This document shows, piece after piece, positions 1 to 11,158 of a stretch of DNA of 64,000 nt. Position numbers and translations under genes: made by a program. How positions within the stretch are numbered: the first letter of the stretch is position 1; each line of letters begins with the position of its first letter. The DNA is from Stereum hirsutum FP-91666 SS1 (lineage: Eukaryota > Basidiomycota > Agaricomycetes > Russulales > Stereaceae). The notes beneath the pieces were generated by a model. That model was not told the DNA's origin, ran no database searches, and saw nothing but the letters and a program-made list of their open reading frames with translations. The DNA is taken from the NCBI RefSeq assembly GCF_000264905.1, contig NW_006763143.1, positions 1,110,555-1,174,554 of the forward strand, in the 5' to 3' direction.

Positions 1-731
1 GCCATCATAAAATATGGTTGTAGACTACTGTGCTCTCACCTTCCTGGTGCAGAGTGCCGCCCTTTCGATAGTACTACCATGCACAGTCTTCGCATGTACG
101 CAGAACGACATTTTCTTTCCCTGCTTACCAGACATCTGTGCGGTTCTTTTCCTCATACGAGATTCCGTGTAGGATATTAGGTAGTGGGATTACCTATATC
201 GATTGATAGAGATGCAGGCCGGCTTTGTCCTAGAGCGGCTCAGATCTTCCGCCGGCACTGGATGGCTATCCGTACACCATTTAGAACGTTCCTCAACACA
301 CACACACACACGAGCTTGGGCAGCTCTGTGGCAGAGGTTTTTGCGGCCAAGTGAGCCCTGGGCCCGTGTGTATATGTTGGTTCAGGGTGCGTACTTAGTA
401 AATTATCATTACGGATAGCCACCCACTGGCTAGGCGGGTCAGCTCCAACTGAAGAAATATATCAAACACAAGTCTGGTGCATCGATCGAGACATGTTCAA
501 TTCCGAAATATACTTGAGAGATAAGTAGCGGATCGAACTGACCACCGTGTGGCTCAGCGTCTATCCCGCCACCCACTCGCGGCGTTCCCAATTTCGAGCG
601 CCGCTTGAGAACCCAAGTACGACCTAATTACCGTGGCGTCGGCGCTTAACTTAGCCAGTGGTTCGACCCTCCCATTCCACCCACACTGATTCCCCAAGTT
701 CACTGATCACCAGATCCACACAGAGGATAGC
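1..731. other. Intergenic, no gene seen
   Basis: I see no supportable coding region here. It holds a short CA dinucleotide run near 297-312 and presumably the promoter and 5' leader of the gene starting at 732. Short open frames in this stretch have no recognisable domain and no consistent splice structure. Confidence 0.6.
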
Positions 732-2055
732 ATGGCCGACTCAAGAAGCCCGATTCCTCCGTCCTATAACGAAGCCACGGCACCTCTAGCACATTCTGCC
801 CCTCCAAGGAACACAGCACGGCTGGCGCAACTTGAACCTCAGGATCCCCACGACGAGCGAGGGAATAGCGAACGCGTGCATTTTGCCCAGGGACAGTACA
901 CGAATTATACCCAGCCTCGGCCCTCACCTGCACCCTTCCCCGCCGCCGCCGCGCGTTCTGACACTACCAGGGCACCCAATAACGCCAGAAATGCCCCCTG
1001 TCCGGCGAAACCTTTCGAATCCACACCCCTCCACATCAATGTCGCCTCCATACGTCTCGCCATGGTCATCCTCGTCTATCTGCTCGCCTGTATCCCACTC
1101 TTCTGCTTGAAGAGCGTCTACGACGATGTTCGCACCAAGCTTGATCGCGAACGCAACGTCCGAGAGTCCGAGAGGAAGCAGTGGCAGCATCAGCAAGAAG
1201 ATCATAAGAAAGACGAAGAGCGATGGCAGCGCTTGCGCAGGGAGTGGGAGATCGAGAAGGAGGCACATAGACCGTATTTCGAGGAGCCAGTGTTGAAGGA
1301 CGTGTATTGTCGGGCGTATAATACACGGGAATATAAGGCAAGGTTGTGGAATGTGAGGTTGCCGGCGGATAACTGGCTGGAGGCGTGCATGAGCACGGAG
1401 GTGAAGATCCATGGAAGGACAATCGGGCAGCCACACAGGTGTGCGGATGAGGTTGGTGGAATGACTCCGTTTAGCCCACTTTGTACTTGTTCTGATGTTC
1501 CTGAATCGATTTTCTAAAATATAGGGATGGGGCGTGATCATGGCCTACTGGACTGTCAACTTCGACGAGGTCGAGTGCAAAACCGTATGGGGGAGAACCT
1601 GGGACAAGGTAAATATATCATCTACGTGCCTCGCCGTCTCTTATTCCACAACTCACTGACCTGTTCATCTTCCTCGTGAATAGGGATGCGTCAGACCGGG
1701 TATCCATGTACGTCTTCCCACCTCACCTTGTATCCCCAACAAATGTTGACATCTCTCTCCGACTTCAATAGGGCTACGAAGCTCCTCTCTGGGGTCAAAA
1801 ATGGGACGACGACTGGTACGAGATGTGTTATACCACCCCCGGTAATCTGCCTGGTCTTCCCGGCGACCTTGGGCGTCCGATTAGGTGCGAGCAAAGAGTG
1901 AGTCGCCCTCTTTCTTCATTGTTTTTTCGTGCGGACAGGATCCTCACTGGTATGATGAATTCAATCCATAGGGCCAAAAGGGTGGTGGTATGATTGGAGT
2001 TTGGGAGGTCCCAGACTCGCGCTGCCGGTCCTTGAACGCAGAGAGCATAGACTGA
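732..2055 (+). CDS. Hypothetical type II membrane protein with coiled coil and Cys-containing C-terminal domain
   Basis: Five exons can be read: 732-1451, 1525-1608, 1684-1707, 1772-1897 and 1972-2055. All joins are in phase 0, giving about 345 residues. The first ~110 residues are Pro/Ser/Ala-rich and probably cytosolic. A single hydrophobic segment follows (~residues 110-130, LAMVILVYLLACIPLFC). Next is a highly charged coiled coil (~132-178), then a Trp/Cys-rich C-terminal domain with sub-repeats of the form 'ARLW...DNWLEAC' and 'APLWG...DDWYEMC'. The order suggests a type II membrane protein with the coiled coil and Cys domain on the lumenal or outer side (inference). It resembles uncharacterised proteins of mushroom-forming fungi that I cannot name. 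Exon 3 is only 24 bp. The ATG is the first in frame and follows a stop-rich leader. Confidence 0.7.
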
Positions 2056-2576
2056 TGCGCATTTCAAGTAGGTGCACCGCATTGCATGACTCCAGGTATT
2101 GAAGACACATCTCTGATACGTCTCTACAGAGGAGTACATGTCAAATCCCTGGTCGGCGCCGGTTTAGATTTCTCACCGAATACCTGCCAATAGCTCTGCT
2201 CTCCTTCTTTTGTCCTTTGTTCTGTGTCAAAGTCTTCGGAGACTGTATTTATATTGCGAAGAAGTGCTAAATGACCCGGGAGGCATGCGTCAAAGCATCT
2301 CGGGGTCGATGTCACGTATGTAGCAACTGTATATGGGTATAGATTCCCTGGTGTTTACCGGATTCTATCCACGAAATTACAATGTCCATGAACGTTAACG
2401 ATGCATGGGCATGAGACCCTGTCACAACCTATATAAGCTACATTCCTTCTACTTCTCTACTAAGTACAGCACATGACAACGAGACTCGAACAGATATCAT
2501 TACATTTTATTCTACCTTTCGACACTTCCACCAACAGCCCCACCATAAATCCCACCTTTCCGAAACGAACTCACAT
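2056..2576. other. Intergenic between convergent 3' ends
   Basis: This is 3' flanking sequence between the plus-strand membrane-protein gene and the minus-strand malic enzyme gene. I see no coding region, RNA gene or repeat that can be supported. Confidence 0.6.
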
Positions 2577-4845
2577 TCACCTCTCCCCCTCCGGATCATA
2601 CTCATATTCGCTATACTCTGGCACCCACCTCACCTCATCCGCCCTCTTCCTCACCTCCTCCTTCCCCCAACTCACACCCGCGCTTCCCTCCTCAATAGCC
2701 TGCTCCGCCACCGCGATCGCCACCTCGTGGTTCACGTCCGGTGCGTCCTCGAAGTCGGGAAGGAGGGCATTGTCCGGGTCTTTGAGGGCGGGAGAGAGCG
2801 AGGCGAGACGTTGGGTTCCGGCGAGGATCATGCTGTCAGTGAGTGTGCGCGATTGAGAGATTATGGAGCCGAGGCCGAGACCGGGGTAGATGAGTGCATC
2901 TGAGTGAGTGGGTCTAGGGGTCAGTCTACTGGAGTGCGCATTGAGTTAAAGTACGATCGTTGCTTACTGTTGCACTCCGCGATACTGATCATTCATCAAA
3001 AACACGACAGTCAGAAATCACTCCAAGACGAGATGTGCCAAGGGCAGCGAGACTTACATGTATTCTTTCCCGTTGGGCATCTTAGCAGGAGGGAACGGAC
3101 TCCCCGTCGCCAACAGCGCCTTCCCCTCCGTCCACTCATTCGCCTTCGCCGGGTCGACCTCGACCAACCGACTCGGGTTCGACAACGGTAATATAATCGG
3201 CCTCTCCACGCCCTTCGCCATCTCCTTCACCACCTCCTCCGTAAACGCCCCTCCATGCGTCGAACACCCAATCAACACCGTCGGCTTCACCTTCTTCACC
3301 ACCTCCAATAACCCCACCTCCCCCTTCTCGTCCCATTCCGAGTCTGGGCGGACAAAGTCCTGTAGGGCGGAACGGATATTAGCGGCGCCGAGAGACTGCT
3401 TGACGAGCCCGTGCTTGTCGATGAGCCAGAATGATTGGTTGGCTTTTTCGCGAGGGACGTTGTCGAGCTGGACGAGGGCGTCGCGGAGTTGGTGGGCTAT
3501 ACCGAGGCCGGCGGAGCCGGCGCCGTAGATCACGAAACGTTGGTCTGCGAGCTTGGATTTCGTGACGCCGATAGCGGCCATGACGGTGGCGAGGGTGACG
3601 GCGCCTGTACCTTGACTGGTCACGAAAAAAAAAGTTGAATCGTTAATGTTGCTGAGCGAAGAGAAATGGATCGAGCGAGAATGGGAGCGTACACGTCGTC
3701 GTTGAATACGGAGTGCTTGTCGTGGTAGAGCTCGAGCAGTCTTTGAGCGTTGGTCACGCCGAAATCTTCAAAGTGGAGCAGAGACTTCGGGAAGTATTTC
3801 CTCACGAGCTGGACGAACCTGAAAGCGGTACGTTAAGGTCAGAGGTTTGCAATATAAAGATATGGTGGGGAGACGGAAGTACTTGTCCACAAATTGGTCG
3901 TATTCTTCGCCGCGGACCCGCTTGTGTGGCCATCCCTAGGTAATGGGGCAAGTTAGGATAAACCTGTATCGGTGTGTGATTTAGATGTATACGTACGACG
4001 TAGAGTTTGTCGTTCAGCAATGTTTCATTATCCGTGCCTACATCGAGCGTTACGCTGATGGACTTCGCAGGGTGTACGCCACCGACCAGCCTAAGAGTTG
4101 AATCAGGACCAGAATATCAACGAAGAATTCCGTACCACATACGTATAGATGACGGCCTTGGCCGTCGAGATCTGATGATATGGATGAGTACCCAGGATAG
4201 TTCAATAGAGTTGGTGAAGCATACTCCAATGCCCTGTACAGGAGAGCAGGAGTCAGTAGTGAAGGCCTCTGCACAAAAGCCTGAGATCGTACCCCGACAC
4301 CTTGATCGCCAATACCAAGGATAGCTTCCGCATCCGAGCAAACAATGAGATCCAGGTCACGGCCCTTCGTCTGTTCAAGGAAATCTTCCTCCATACTGTC
4401 CCGATTCGCATACGTCAAATACATGCCCTCACTCCTCCTGAACAAATGCGAATACTCCGCAATCGCATCCGCCTGTGCAACATCGACAATGATCAACTGC
4501 CTTGCATGTTCAAGAACAGACAGAAGGGCTTACTTCGGTCGGGGTATACACAATCGGCATCAGCTCCCTCAGGTTCTTCTGGATGAGCGCATAATACAGG
4601 ATCCAATTCTGATCTTTCAAGCTCTGCAAGAACGAATTCTTCCGCAGAGGCTCCTGCCGCGCCTGGAGCTGAGCGTATGCTCTATCGCATTGCTCTTCGA
4701 GAGTGTTGATGCGATATGGCAGCCTCCCGGTGAGTCCGAATGCTTTGCGTTCACGTTCGTCGAACGCGGTGCCCTTGTTCCAGCGGGGGCTCGTCAGGAT
4801 TCCGTCACCGCGAAGCGCGACACGATATGCTGGTTTCTGGGCCAT
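2577..4845 (-). CDS. MAE1: Malic enzyme (NAD(P)-dependent malate dehydrogenase, decarboxylating)
   Basis: Oxidatively decarboxylates L-malate to pyruvate and CO2, yielding NADPH or NADH. The full family order is readable across several short introns. It starts with MAQKPAYRVALRGDG, then the signature VYTPTE, the GIGDQG loop, ISTAKAVIYT, and the metal/malate-binding stretch LDVGTDN followed by FEDFG. The Rossmann-like segment IYGAGSAGLGIA comes next, then LPLSNPS and NALIYPGLGLG. Estimated length is ~570 residues, normal for the family. An in-frame ATG also exists at 4884. I prefer the ATG at 4845, because a TATA-like box at 4904-4912 would place the mRNA start at or beyond 4884. No clear mitochondrial presequence is seen from 4845. 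Whether it uses NAD or NADP cannot be decided by eye. Confidence 0.95.
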
Positions 4846-4903
4846 GGATCTAGCTATGGAGAAAGCTATGGGGGAGATACGCATCGTCGAGGCACGGCAC
4901 AGT

Positions 4904-4912
4904 CTTTATATA
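4904..4912 (-). promoter_or_regulatory. Probable TATA box of the malic enzyme gene
   Basis: The minus strand reads TATATAAAG, about 20 bp before the upstream ATG (4884) and about 60 bp before the ATG at 4845. Normal TATA-to-start spacing of ~30 bp favours the downstream ATG. Confidence 0.45.
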
Positions 4913-6094
4913 TCGTATCGCGATCCTCGTCACGTCTGAGGGTTTTCCGCTGATTGAAAGCGACGTCATGGCGGGTTACGGGAAACGTGGGAAAGCTAGA
5001 ATATTTAGCACCGTTCTATTTATAGCCAGCTCCCACCTCTTCGAGTTCTATGTGGCCCAGTTCGAGAAGAATTAGAATAGTAGGCACCCAAACTTCACGA
5101 AGGATTCTCCGAGCTTCAAGCTTCAGATTTGCTTCATGTGGAACTCTTTGTGGTCTGTGCACTGGAGACAGAGACCAGGATTGATGTAGCACGCCGGATG
5201 TATGGCTGGCAGCACAAAAAATACAATGCCCACATCGTGAATAAGCTTACAAGATCCCATGGCTCACTAGCACCCGCTGAACCAACACAGTAGCCCCCAG
5301 GAAACCCATCCCGTGCTATATGATATCGCGGCGTACCCTGGGACTTTTTCTTGACCAGAAAGGTCGTAACAGGTCATAACATCTCTGCTCCATAGAACCC
5401 ATTGAATCGTTCTGTGGGCGCCATCACGAAAAGGCAGATTCGAGCAGTATGCATGCAGCATGGTAGATTAGAGCGGTTTGGCGGGGAGCTGGGTAGGAAG
5501 GATGCCGTAACGCTTTTTGATGGTCACTCTGTGGCGAGAGAACTTGTCATCAGGCGAGAAGCGTGCTGTCGGGTACAAATCATCAGCACTTCATATCCCT
5601 GAGAAACAACGGGGAGGAGAGTGCATAGAGCGAGGCGCACCAGGGTGTGCTGACTTCGTAATTTTTCCATCGTCCGTGATTTTCTACATCGCGACAAGGT
5701 TAGTCATTGATTTACATGGACACAGACTGGAACAGACACACTTTGAGAGAGTAAATCCGGTTGCCAGTGGCATCGATAGTGTACATGAGATGCATGACTG
5801 ACTAGAGAATGAGACAGGCGGTGGCGAACGGATGGATGGTCGAGCAGAAAAGGAGGAGGACGTTTTGTCAGTCCGGCTGACGAGCGCGTCTCCCGCGGTT
5901 CCGGCCGGAGTGCCGGATTTGTGGGCGCTTATTGAGCCAAGCAAACCAATGATCAAAACAACCGCGAAGGGCACTGCTTATTATAACAAAAATGTCCCCC
6001 GCACCTTTGCCTCGCCGTTCTCCTCGCATCAATCGAACTTGGACAACGCGTCCTCCTCTCTCACCCAATTTCTTGAGATAATTACGGGTCAACT
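4913..6094. other. Intergenic between divergent genes
   Basis: About 1.2 kb between the malic enzyme (minus) and the Sec14-like gene (plus). Several short frames are open, but none shows a domain, a convincing splice pattern or fungal-like composition. It presumably holds both promoters. Confidence 0.55.
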
Positions 6095-7659
6095 ATGGTG
6101 AAGACGCAGGATAACATCACCGCACCACTGCCCGGCACGACGATCAAGCCGTTGCACACATATGATGACGAACAGACTGCCATGCTCACTGCTCTGCGCG
6201 AGGTGCGTTTTCAGTCCCAATTTAATTCGACAATTTCTGATACTGTAATTCTCCTAGTATGCACAAACCATTGTGCTCTCAGAATCCGATCCTTACCACG
6301 ATAATGAGCAGGAGTGGTTGCGCAAGCCTGATACTATCCCCAGGTATATGCGAGCTGCCAAGTGGAAGCTCGAGGATGGAAAGAAACGTCTCAAGGGCAC
6401 CCTCGAATGGAGGAGACAATTTCAGCCTGACCTTATTTCCCCTGACGAAGTACGCCACTCTACCATCGTTCTTGTGCTCTACTGACTGTTGTGGCCCAGG
6501 TTAAGATTGAGGCGGAAACAGGCAAAATGTGCGCTGTTCTCGCTACTATTCCACCCTTATATTAATATTGCTTCTGTCCTCAGCATCCTGAACGGATTTG
6601 ATCTCGATGGTCGCCCAATAATTACTATGCGGCCAGGTCGCGAGAACACAGAGACCTCTCCCCGCCAGCTTCGCCATCTTGTTTATGTTCTGTAAGCTCG
6701 ATGCTGCCCAGCGCGTCTTTATGCTTGCTGACTCAAAATTCCTTAGCGAACGGGCCAAGGACCTGATGCCCCCAGGTCAAGAATCCGTCATGATTCTCGT
6801 CGACTACAAATCAACTACTATCCGAACGAACCCCTCCATCTCTATAGCCTCGAAGGTCAATTACTTATGATTTCTTCGCTCTTCCCTTCAAGTCTGACAT
6901 ATTTCTCCTCACAGGTCCTCACAATTTTACAGAACCACTATCCTGAGACCCTTGGTCGCGCAATCGTGACCAATCTTCCCTGGGTCCTTAACTTCTTCTA
7001 TAAAGGCATTTCGCCGTTCCTCGACCCCGTTACCCGCGACAAGATGCGCTTCAACCCGCCATTATTGGAGCTTGTGCCAAAGGAGATGTTGGAGAAGGAG
7101 TTTGGAGGTGAGCTCGAGTGGGAGTGGGATTTCGAGAGGTATTGGACTCAACAGGTCGCGTGAGTATCTCTCTTATTTGTTTCCTTTGACGGCAAGGACT
7201 AAACTGCTATCGATTTCCTATGTTTCAGAGCTTGTGGACTCGCGCCTGACGGTACACACGTCAAACGTTCTATCTTGACTTCATCTTCAGCTCCACAGCC
7301 CAGCACAGATGCCAACTCTCCTGCTACTGAAGCAGCGAAAGCCCCCAGCGCAAAGCCTACATCATCGGCATCTAGTCGCGAACCATCAGAAAACGCTCCT
7401 ACCACTCTGAAACCCGAGAATGAGCCTATGAGCGGGAGGTAGATGTCTTTCGCAGCATTGGCTCGTAATACACATATTAATCACATCTTACTGGTGTAGC
7501 ACTACTGCAGCTTCTCCTAGCCGGGAACCTACACCCGCCAACGCAGAAGAAGACCTTATGACGGAGAAACTCGCACGAGTTGACGTGAATGAGGTAGATG
7601 GAAACGAGAATACACCGGCCACCGCCTGGATGGCTGCTCCTGTGGCGACGAGTGCTTAG
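6095..7659 (+). CDS. Sec14/CRAL-TRIO lipid-transfer protein, PDR16/PDR17-like
   Basis: Predicted phosphatidylinositol-transfer protein of the Sec14 superfamily. After the ATG (MVKTQDNITAPLP) the product has a CRAL-TRIO N-terminal helical segment (YMRAAKWKLEDGKKRLKGT). The lipid-binding domain follows: GFDLDGRPIITMRPGR, VMILVDYKS, then NHYPETLGRAIVTNLPW and FLDPVTRDKMRF. The 'HYPE.LG.A...N.PW' block and the '.PF.DP.TR.K' block match the yeast Pdr16/Pdr17 branch, which affects membrane lipids and azole tolerance (established for yeast). About six short introns give ~390 residues. The last ~110 residues are Ser/Pro/Ala-rich, probably disordered, and end at TAG 7657-7659. The lipid ligand is not inferable from the sequence. 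Confidence 0.9.
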
Positions 7660-8489
7660 AAGTCGCCCCGTGCATTTGTTTCGTTGACTCATGCAGGTGT
7701 CAAGTCGCTCTCGCGGTCTGTGACGCCGTATACAACTATTGATCTCCATGGCCCAAATCTGAATCTATCCTCTCTCATTTTGCAGCTTAATTTACATCTC
7801 ATTCCAGCTCACATTGTTTGTCCACTACCTTGCCTCTATCTATCATCGCTTGTTGTCTGTCCGCACCTTTGACCACGTTGAAACTGAGCCATTCTTCTGT
7901 CACACGTCCCATACCATTTTTCCTACATCAGCTCCAGTACGTCGTACAATACAGTTTAGAAGGATATGGTCACATTACAGTATACTATGGTGCTATGTAT
8001 GGAGTCGGCCTAACTTTACTTCTGTTGTGTTGTCGCAATATCTATTCCAGTTTACCTGCCATATATGCTCTCCCATCGGGCGTCATATCTATGCGCGTCC
8101 CACGCATACTGAGTGCTTGTTGAATGTATACATTCTCAACCGGCCATTCTTGACTGAATCTTTTGGAGATGGGGGCCAGAGGCCTACCAGAAATGCCCGG
8201 GCCACAGTGGCGTTAAAGCCTGCCCTAAAGTATCTCGAGGACTCGACGAAATCCCATTTAGACGCCGACCTCGTTATTCCTCACGTTCCTCCTCCTTGTC
8301 CTAGTCATTTGGCGGCCTTTCCTCTGCCTTCTAGTGCGTTTGTTTTGTTTATCTTTGTCTAATCATCCGTTTTAACGATCAACTTCAAGCCTCTTTGCCT
8401 GGTCATATTTCGGATGGTTTCATAGAGGACTTCGGTCTTCGTAGTACTGCGGTACAGGATCATACCGGTTAGCAGTCTCCATTCGAGTG
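7660..8489. other. Intergenic, 3' flank of the Sec14-like gene
   Basis: Two overlapping frames are open here (7814-8362 and 7818-8123), but their translations are compositionally random with no domain, and there is no sign of splicing. I read this as 3' UTR and spacer. Confidence 0.5.
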
Positions 8490-10015
8490 TACGAGGCGAG
8501 CGTTCTTTTATACGCTCGCTATCGACACTCTTCGTGCCATATGGCGCGGCGAGAGCGAGCCCCGGTACGGCGGATGCGTCTTACATTTGATAACTACCGA
8601 GTCGTCCAACGTCTCAACTTGTAGCAATCCCCATTGCCACTAGTACTTGCTCAGAGCGCGTATAACTTATTCGCAGCTCTGAAAGACAAACCAAATGCCG
8701 TGTACTCCAGTAGGAGTCGCGGATACTTAAACTCGCCGACAACATGCCGGCGAGGTTACTCTACTAGTATCAACCGATGCGCCCGTGCTGTGGAGGGCTC
8801 CATCCTAGGATCATCATACGAGGTCGGGCACGCCCTGCGTTCAGTCCGTTCTATCGGTGATATCCTGTGTGCTCCGGCATGCCATGGAGTCCAGGCCAAT
8901 ACAGTGCGGGTTCTTCGAACGCAAACTGCGTTCGAAGTTGCGGATACTTAAACTCTACTAGTATCAACCGATACGCCCGTGCTGTGGAGGGCTCCATCCT
9001 AGGATCATCATACGAGGTCGGGCACGCCCTACGTTCAGCTCGTTCTATCGGTGATGTCCTGCGTGCTCCGGCATGCCATGGAGTCCAGGCCAATACAGTG
9101 CGGTTTCTTCGAACGCAAAACTGCGTTCGAAGTTGCGAATACTTAAACTCGCCGACAACATGCCGGCGAGTATACTCTACTAGTATCAACCGATACGCCC
9201 GTGCTGTGGAGGGCTCCATCCTAGGATCATCATACGAGGTCGGGCACGCCCTGCGTTCTGCTTGCACTATCGGTGGTATCCTGCGTGCTCCGGCATGCCA
9301 TGGAGTCCATGCCAATACAGTGCGGTATTTTCGAACGCAAAACTGCGTTCGAAGTTACTACCTGCCCACATTCCCCGGACTTCTCTATTATAGAGCTTGC
9401 TTCATACGAGGATGGCCTCGCTTCGACGAGTTTGCTGTCTATCGGTGATGGCTCTGCGTGCTTCGGCGTGCCATGGAGAGTGACAGTCTGGGCGGATGGG
9501 GACAGCATTCCTCCTGGCGGCGGCGCCAGGAGGATTCAAAAGCAGTCCAGGTCACAACCTCGCTGCAGATCACTACCACAAACTGTGATAGTGATCGTAC
9601 AAACTCAACTTTCCCTGAGGACGTATCCTCAGGGATATATCAAATGTGCAAGAACAGAAGTGGCTGCTCTCAGAGCTCCCTGCTGTTCACGCAAACTCGG
9701 TGTTAGACCAACCACGGTTGACCCAACCCGTTACTGATTCGTGTCCACCATAACACAATCACGCATCCCGACTTCAGTCGAAGCCGGGGTACGCGTATAC
9801 ATATACTGTCGCACACCCGCGCACGTATAGCGCACCTCATTCCTGCTGCCTGGCGGCAGGAAGATCCGCCCTCCCCCCTCTCTCCGGAGAGTTCCTCTCT
9901 TTTATGTGTCTGGTTTGGGCCCTCGTCGTCAGCGATAGCGAACTGCTGGCGCCGCCGGGTCTCTTCCATTCACTTCCGTTTCTCAGACGAGTCTAGAGCT
10001 AGCATTCGCGCTAAC
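8490..10015. repeat. Hairpin-rich non-coding island
   Basis: A run of short inverted repeats with unrelated stems occupies this stretch. Clear examples: 8496-8519 (8-bp arms GCGAGCGT), 8704-8716 (ACTCC/GGAGT), 8733-8754 (CTCGCCG-type) and 8913-8937 (11-bp arms CTTCGAACGCA, recurring at 9107-9132 and 9330-9353). Further examples are 9509-9534 (11-bp arms TCCTCCTGGCG), 9568-9596 (13-bp arms, one mismatch), 9613-9634 (9-bp arms CCCTGAGGA), 9767-9788 (9-bp arms, one mismatch), 9841-9861 and 9880-9891 (CTCTCCGGAGAG). No transposase, rRNA or tRNA signature is seen. It could be a decayed mobile element, a structured transcript or a cluster of tiny fold-back insertions; none of these is proven. Confidence 0.75.
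8720..9356. repeat. Tandem repeat, three ~195-221 bp units
   Basis: Unit 1 is 8720-8940 (221 bp), unit 2 is 8941-9135 (195 bp) and unit 3 is 9136-9356 (221 bp). The units are nearly identical. Each starts with CGGATACTTAAACTC or a close variant and ends with the hairpin built from CTTCGAACGCA/TGCGTTCGAAG. Units 1 and 3 contain a second hairpin (CTCGCCG...CCGGCGAG) that is missing from unit 2. The missing 26 bp lie between ACTC direct repeats. The repeat is open on both strands by chance and does not look like protein-coding sequence. Confidence 0.9.
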
Positions 10016-10277
10016 GCTGGGCTTGTGCGGCCCTGGCCAATGGGTGGTGGACTTCGTGTCTATTGTCTTTGTTCAGGTGGCGGCGAGGGGTGATGATCTT
10101 CGTGATCTCACTCTTCGTCCGTTGTTCCGCTCAATTTTTGGAATCCCTCGCTCTCTTTCGTGGAGAACAATGTCTTTCTCTGGTTCCACGCCGTGATACA
10201 TGTGGACGGGAAAAGTTATTTACTTGTATGTGTGTACTTTCAGTCACAAATAAATTTATTGCCACCAAAGTTTCCAG

Positions 10278-11060
10278 TCACCGTGTTTGGTTGTCAGCAG
10301 CTCCTGCCTTCTGTTCCTGCCCTATGCGCCTGTTCTCCGCAATGTTTCCCTCCATACCGTGAAGCAACGCCATGCTCCCTGGAACCACCATCTCAAATGT
10401 GTCTTTCACCACCGCGTACTCGTAGTATCCGCACCGTGCGATCGGCATGACCTTCTTCAAGTCAACCTTCCCCTCCGTCAAGACTTCCTCGTCGATGTGC
10501 ACCCCGACAACCCTTGCTACCACAACATCGACGGACCCCATAGGCGGATTTCCCGGAAGCCTCAACGTTGTATAATACTCGCACTCGAACTTGATAGGGC
10601 TCGCCTTCACCATCGGCACATCCATCATCGACGCCATCTCTTTCTCAAGACCTGCGCGAACGAACTCGTCTTCACCGTACGGTACCTGCTCGGCCGTAAT
10701 GTTGACGGCCTCGCGAAGGTCATACGTCGCCACGTTCCAGACGAAGCGCCCGGTGGATTCGACATTGATAGTCGTGTCTTTCTGGTGGTTGGTATCGGTC
10801 TGGTTGGCGGCGAACATCACGTAGGGAGGATCGAAGGTGAGGTTGTTGAATTGTGAATAGGGGGCTAGGTTGTCCTGCCCAGTGGCGGAGCGCGTGGAGA
10901 TCCAACCGATGGGACGTGGAACGACGCAAGCCTATGTTTTTGGAGAAGTGATCAGGGTGATGTACTCATGAACGATTGGTTGACGGTCCACGGAGAGACG
11001 GACCTTGAATGGGTCGCGAGGGAGGTTATGGGGAGTGACACCGGGTTGGTAGAAGACCAT
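10278..11060 (-). CDS. Flavin reductase-like domain protein (FMN-binding split barrel)
   Basis: Two exons, 11060-11004 and 10931-10278, joined in phase 0 across a 72-bp intron, give about 236 residues. The protein starts MVFYQPGVTPHNLPRDPFK and continues ACVVPRPIGWIST, then NLAPYSQFNNLTFDPP and VMFAANQT. This is the typical N-terminal half of the flavin_reduct/DIM6-NTAB family, which binds FMN in a split barrel and may reduce flavin with NAD(P)H. Further family blocks are KASPIKFECEYY, MGSVDVVVARVVGVHI and PIARCGYYEYAVV. The natural substrate is unknown. A TATA-like box lies ~90 bp upstream. The gene is on the same strand as the hybrid kinase downstream in the window, with a ~700-bp gap, so co-transcription is unlikely. 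Confidence 0.9.
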
Positions 11061-11148
11061 GATCGTAAGATAGGTGGATGGGCGGTGGGTAGGTCGCAAA
11101 GAGGGGAGGAAGGACTAGGGACTATCGAGAATTGTGAGATCGGGGCCC

Positions 11149-11158
11149 GTATATATAC
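11149..11158 (-). promoter_or_regulatory. Probable TATA box of the flavin reductase-like gene
   Basis: The palindrome GTATATATAC lies about 90 bp upstream of the ATG at 11060, leaving room for a ~60-nt leader. The rest of 11061-11763 shows no coding sequence. Confidence 0.4.

Noticed and set aside
5684..5974. Small minus-strand frame with a hydrophobic start (MPFAVVLIIGLLGSISA)
   Set aside because: It looks like a signal peptide, but the rest is low-complexity, there is no stop/splice logic, and the opposite strand is equally open.
8851..9448. Long open frames on both strands through the tandem repeat
   Set aside because: They exist because the repeat unit happens to lack stops; both strands are open at once, the translations have no domain, and unit 2 is missing an internal hairpin rather than a protein module.
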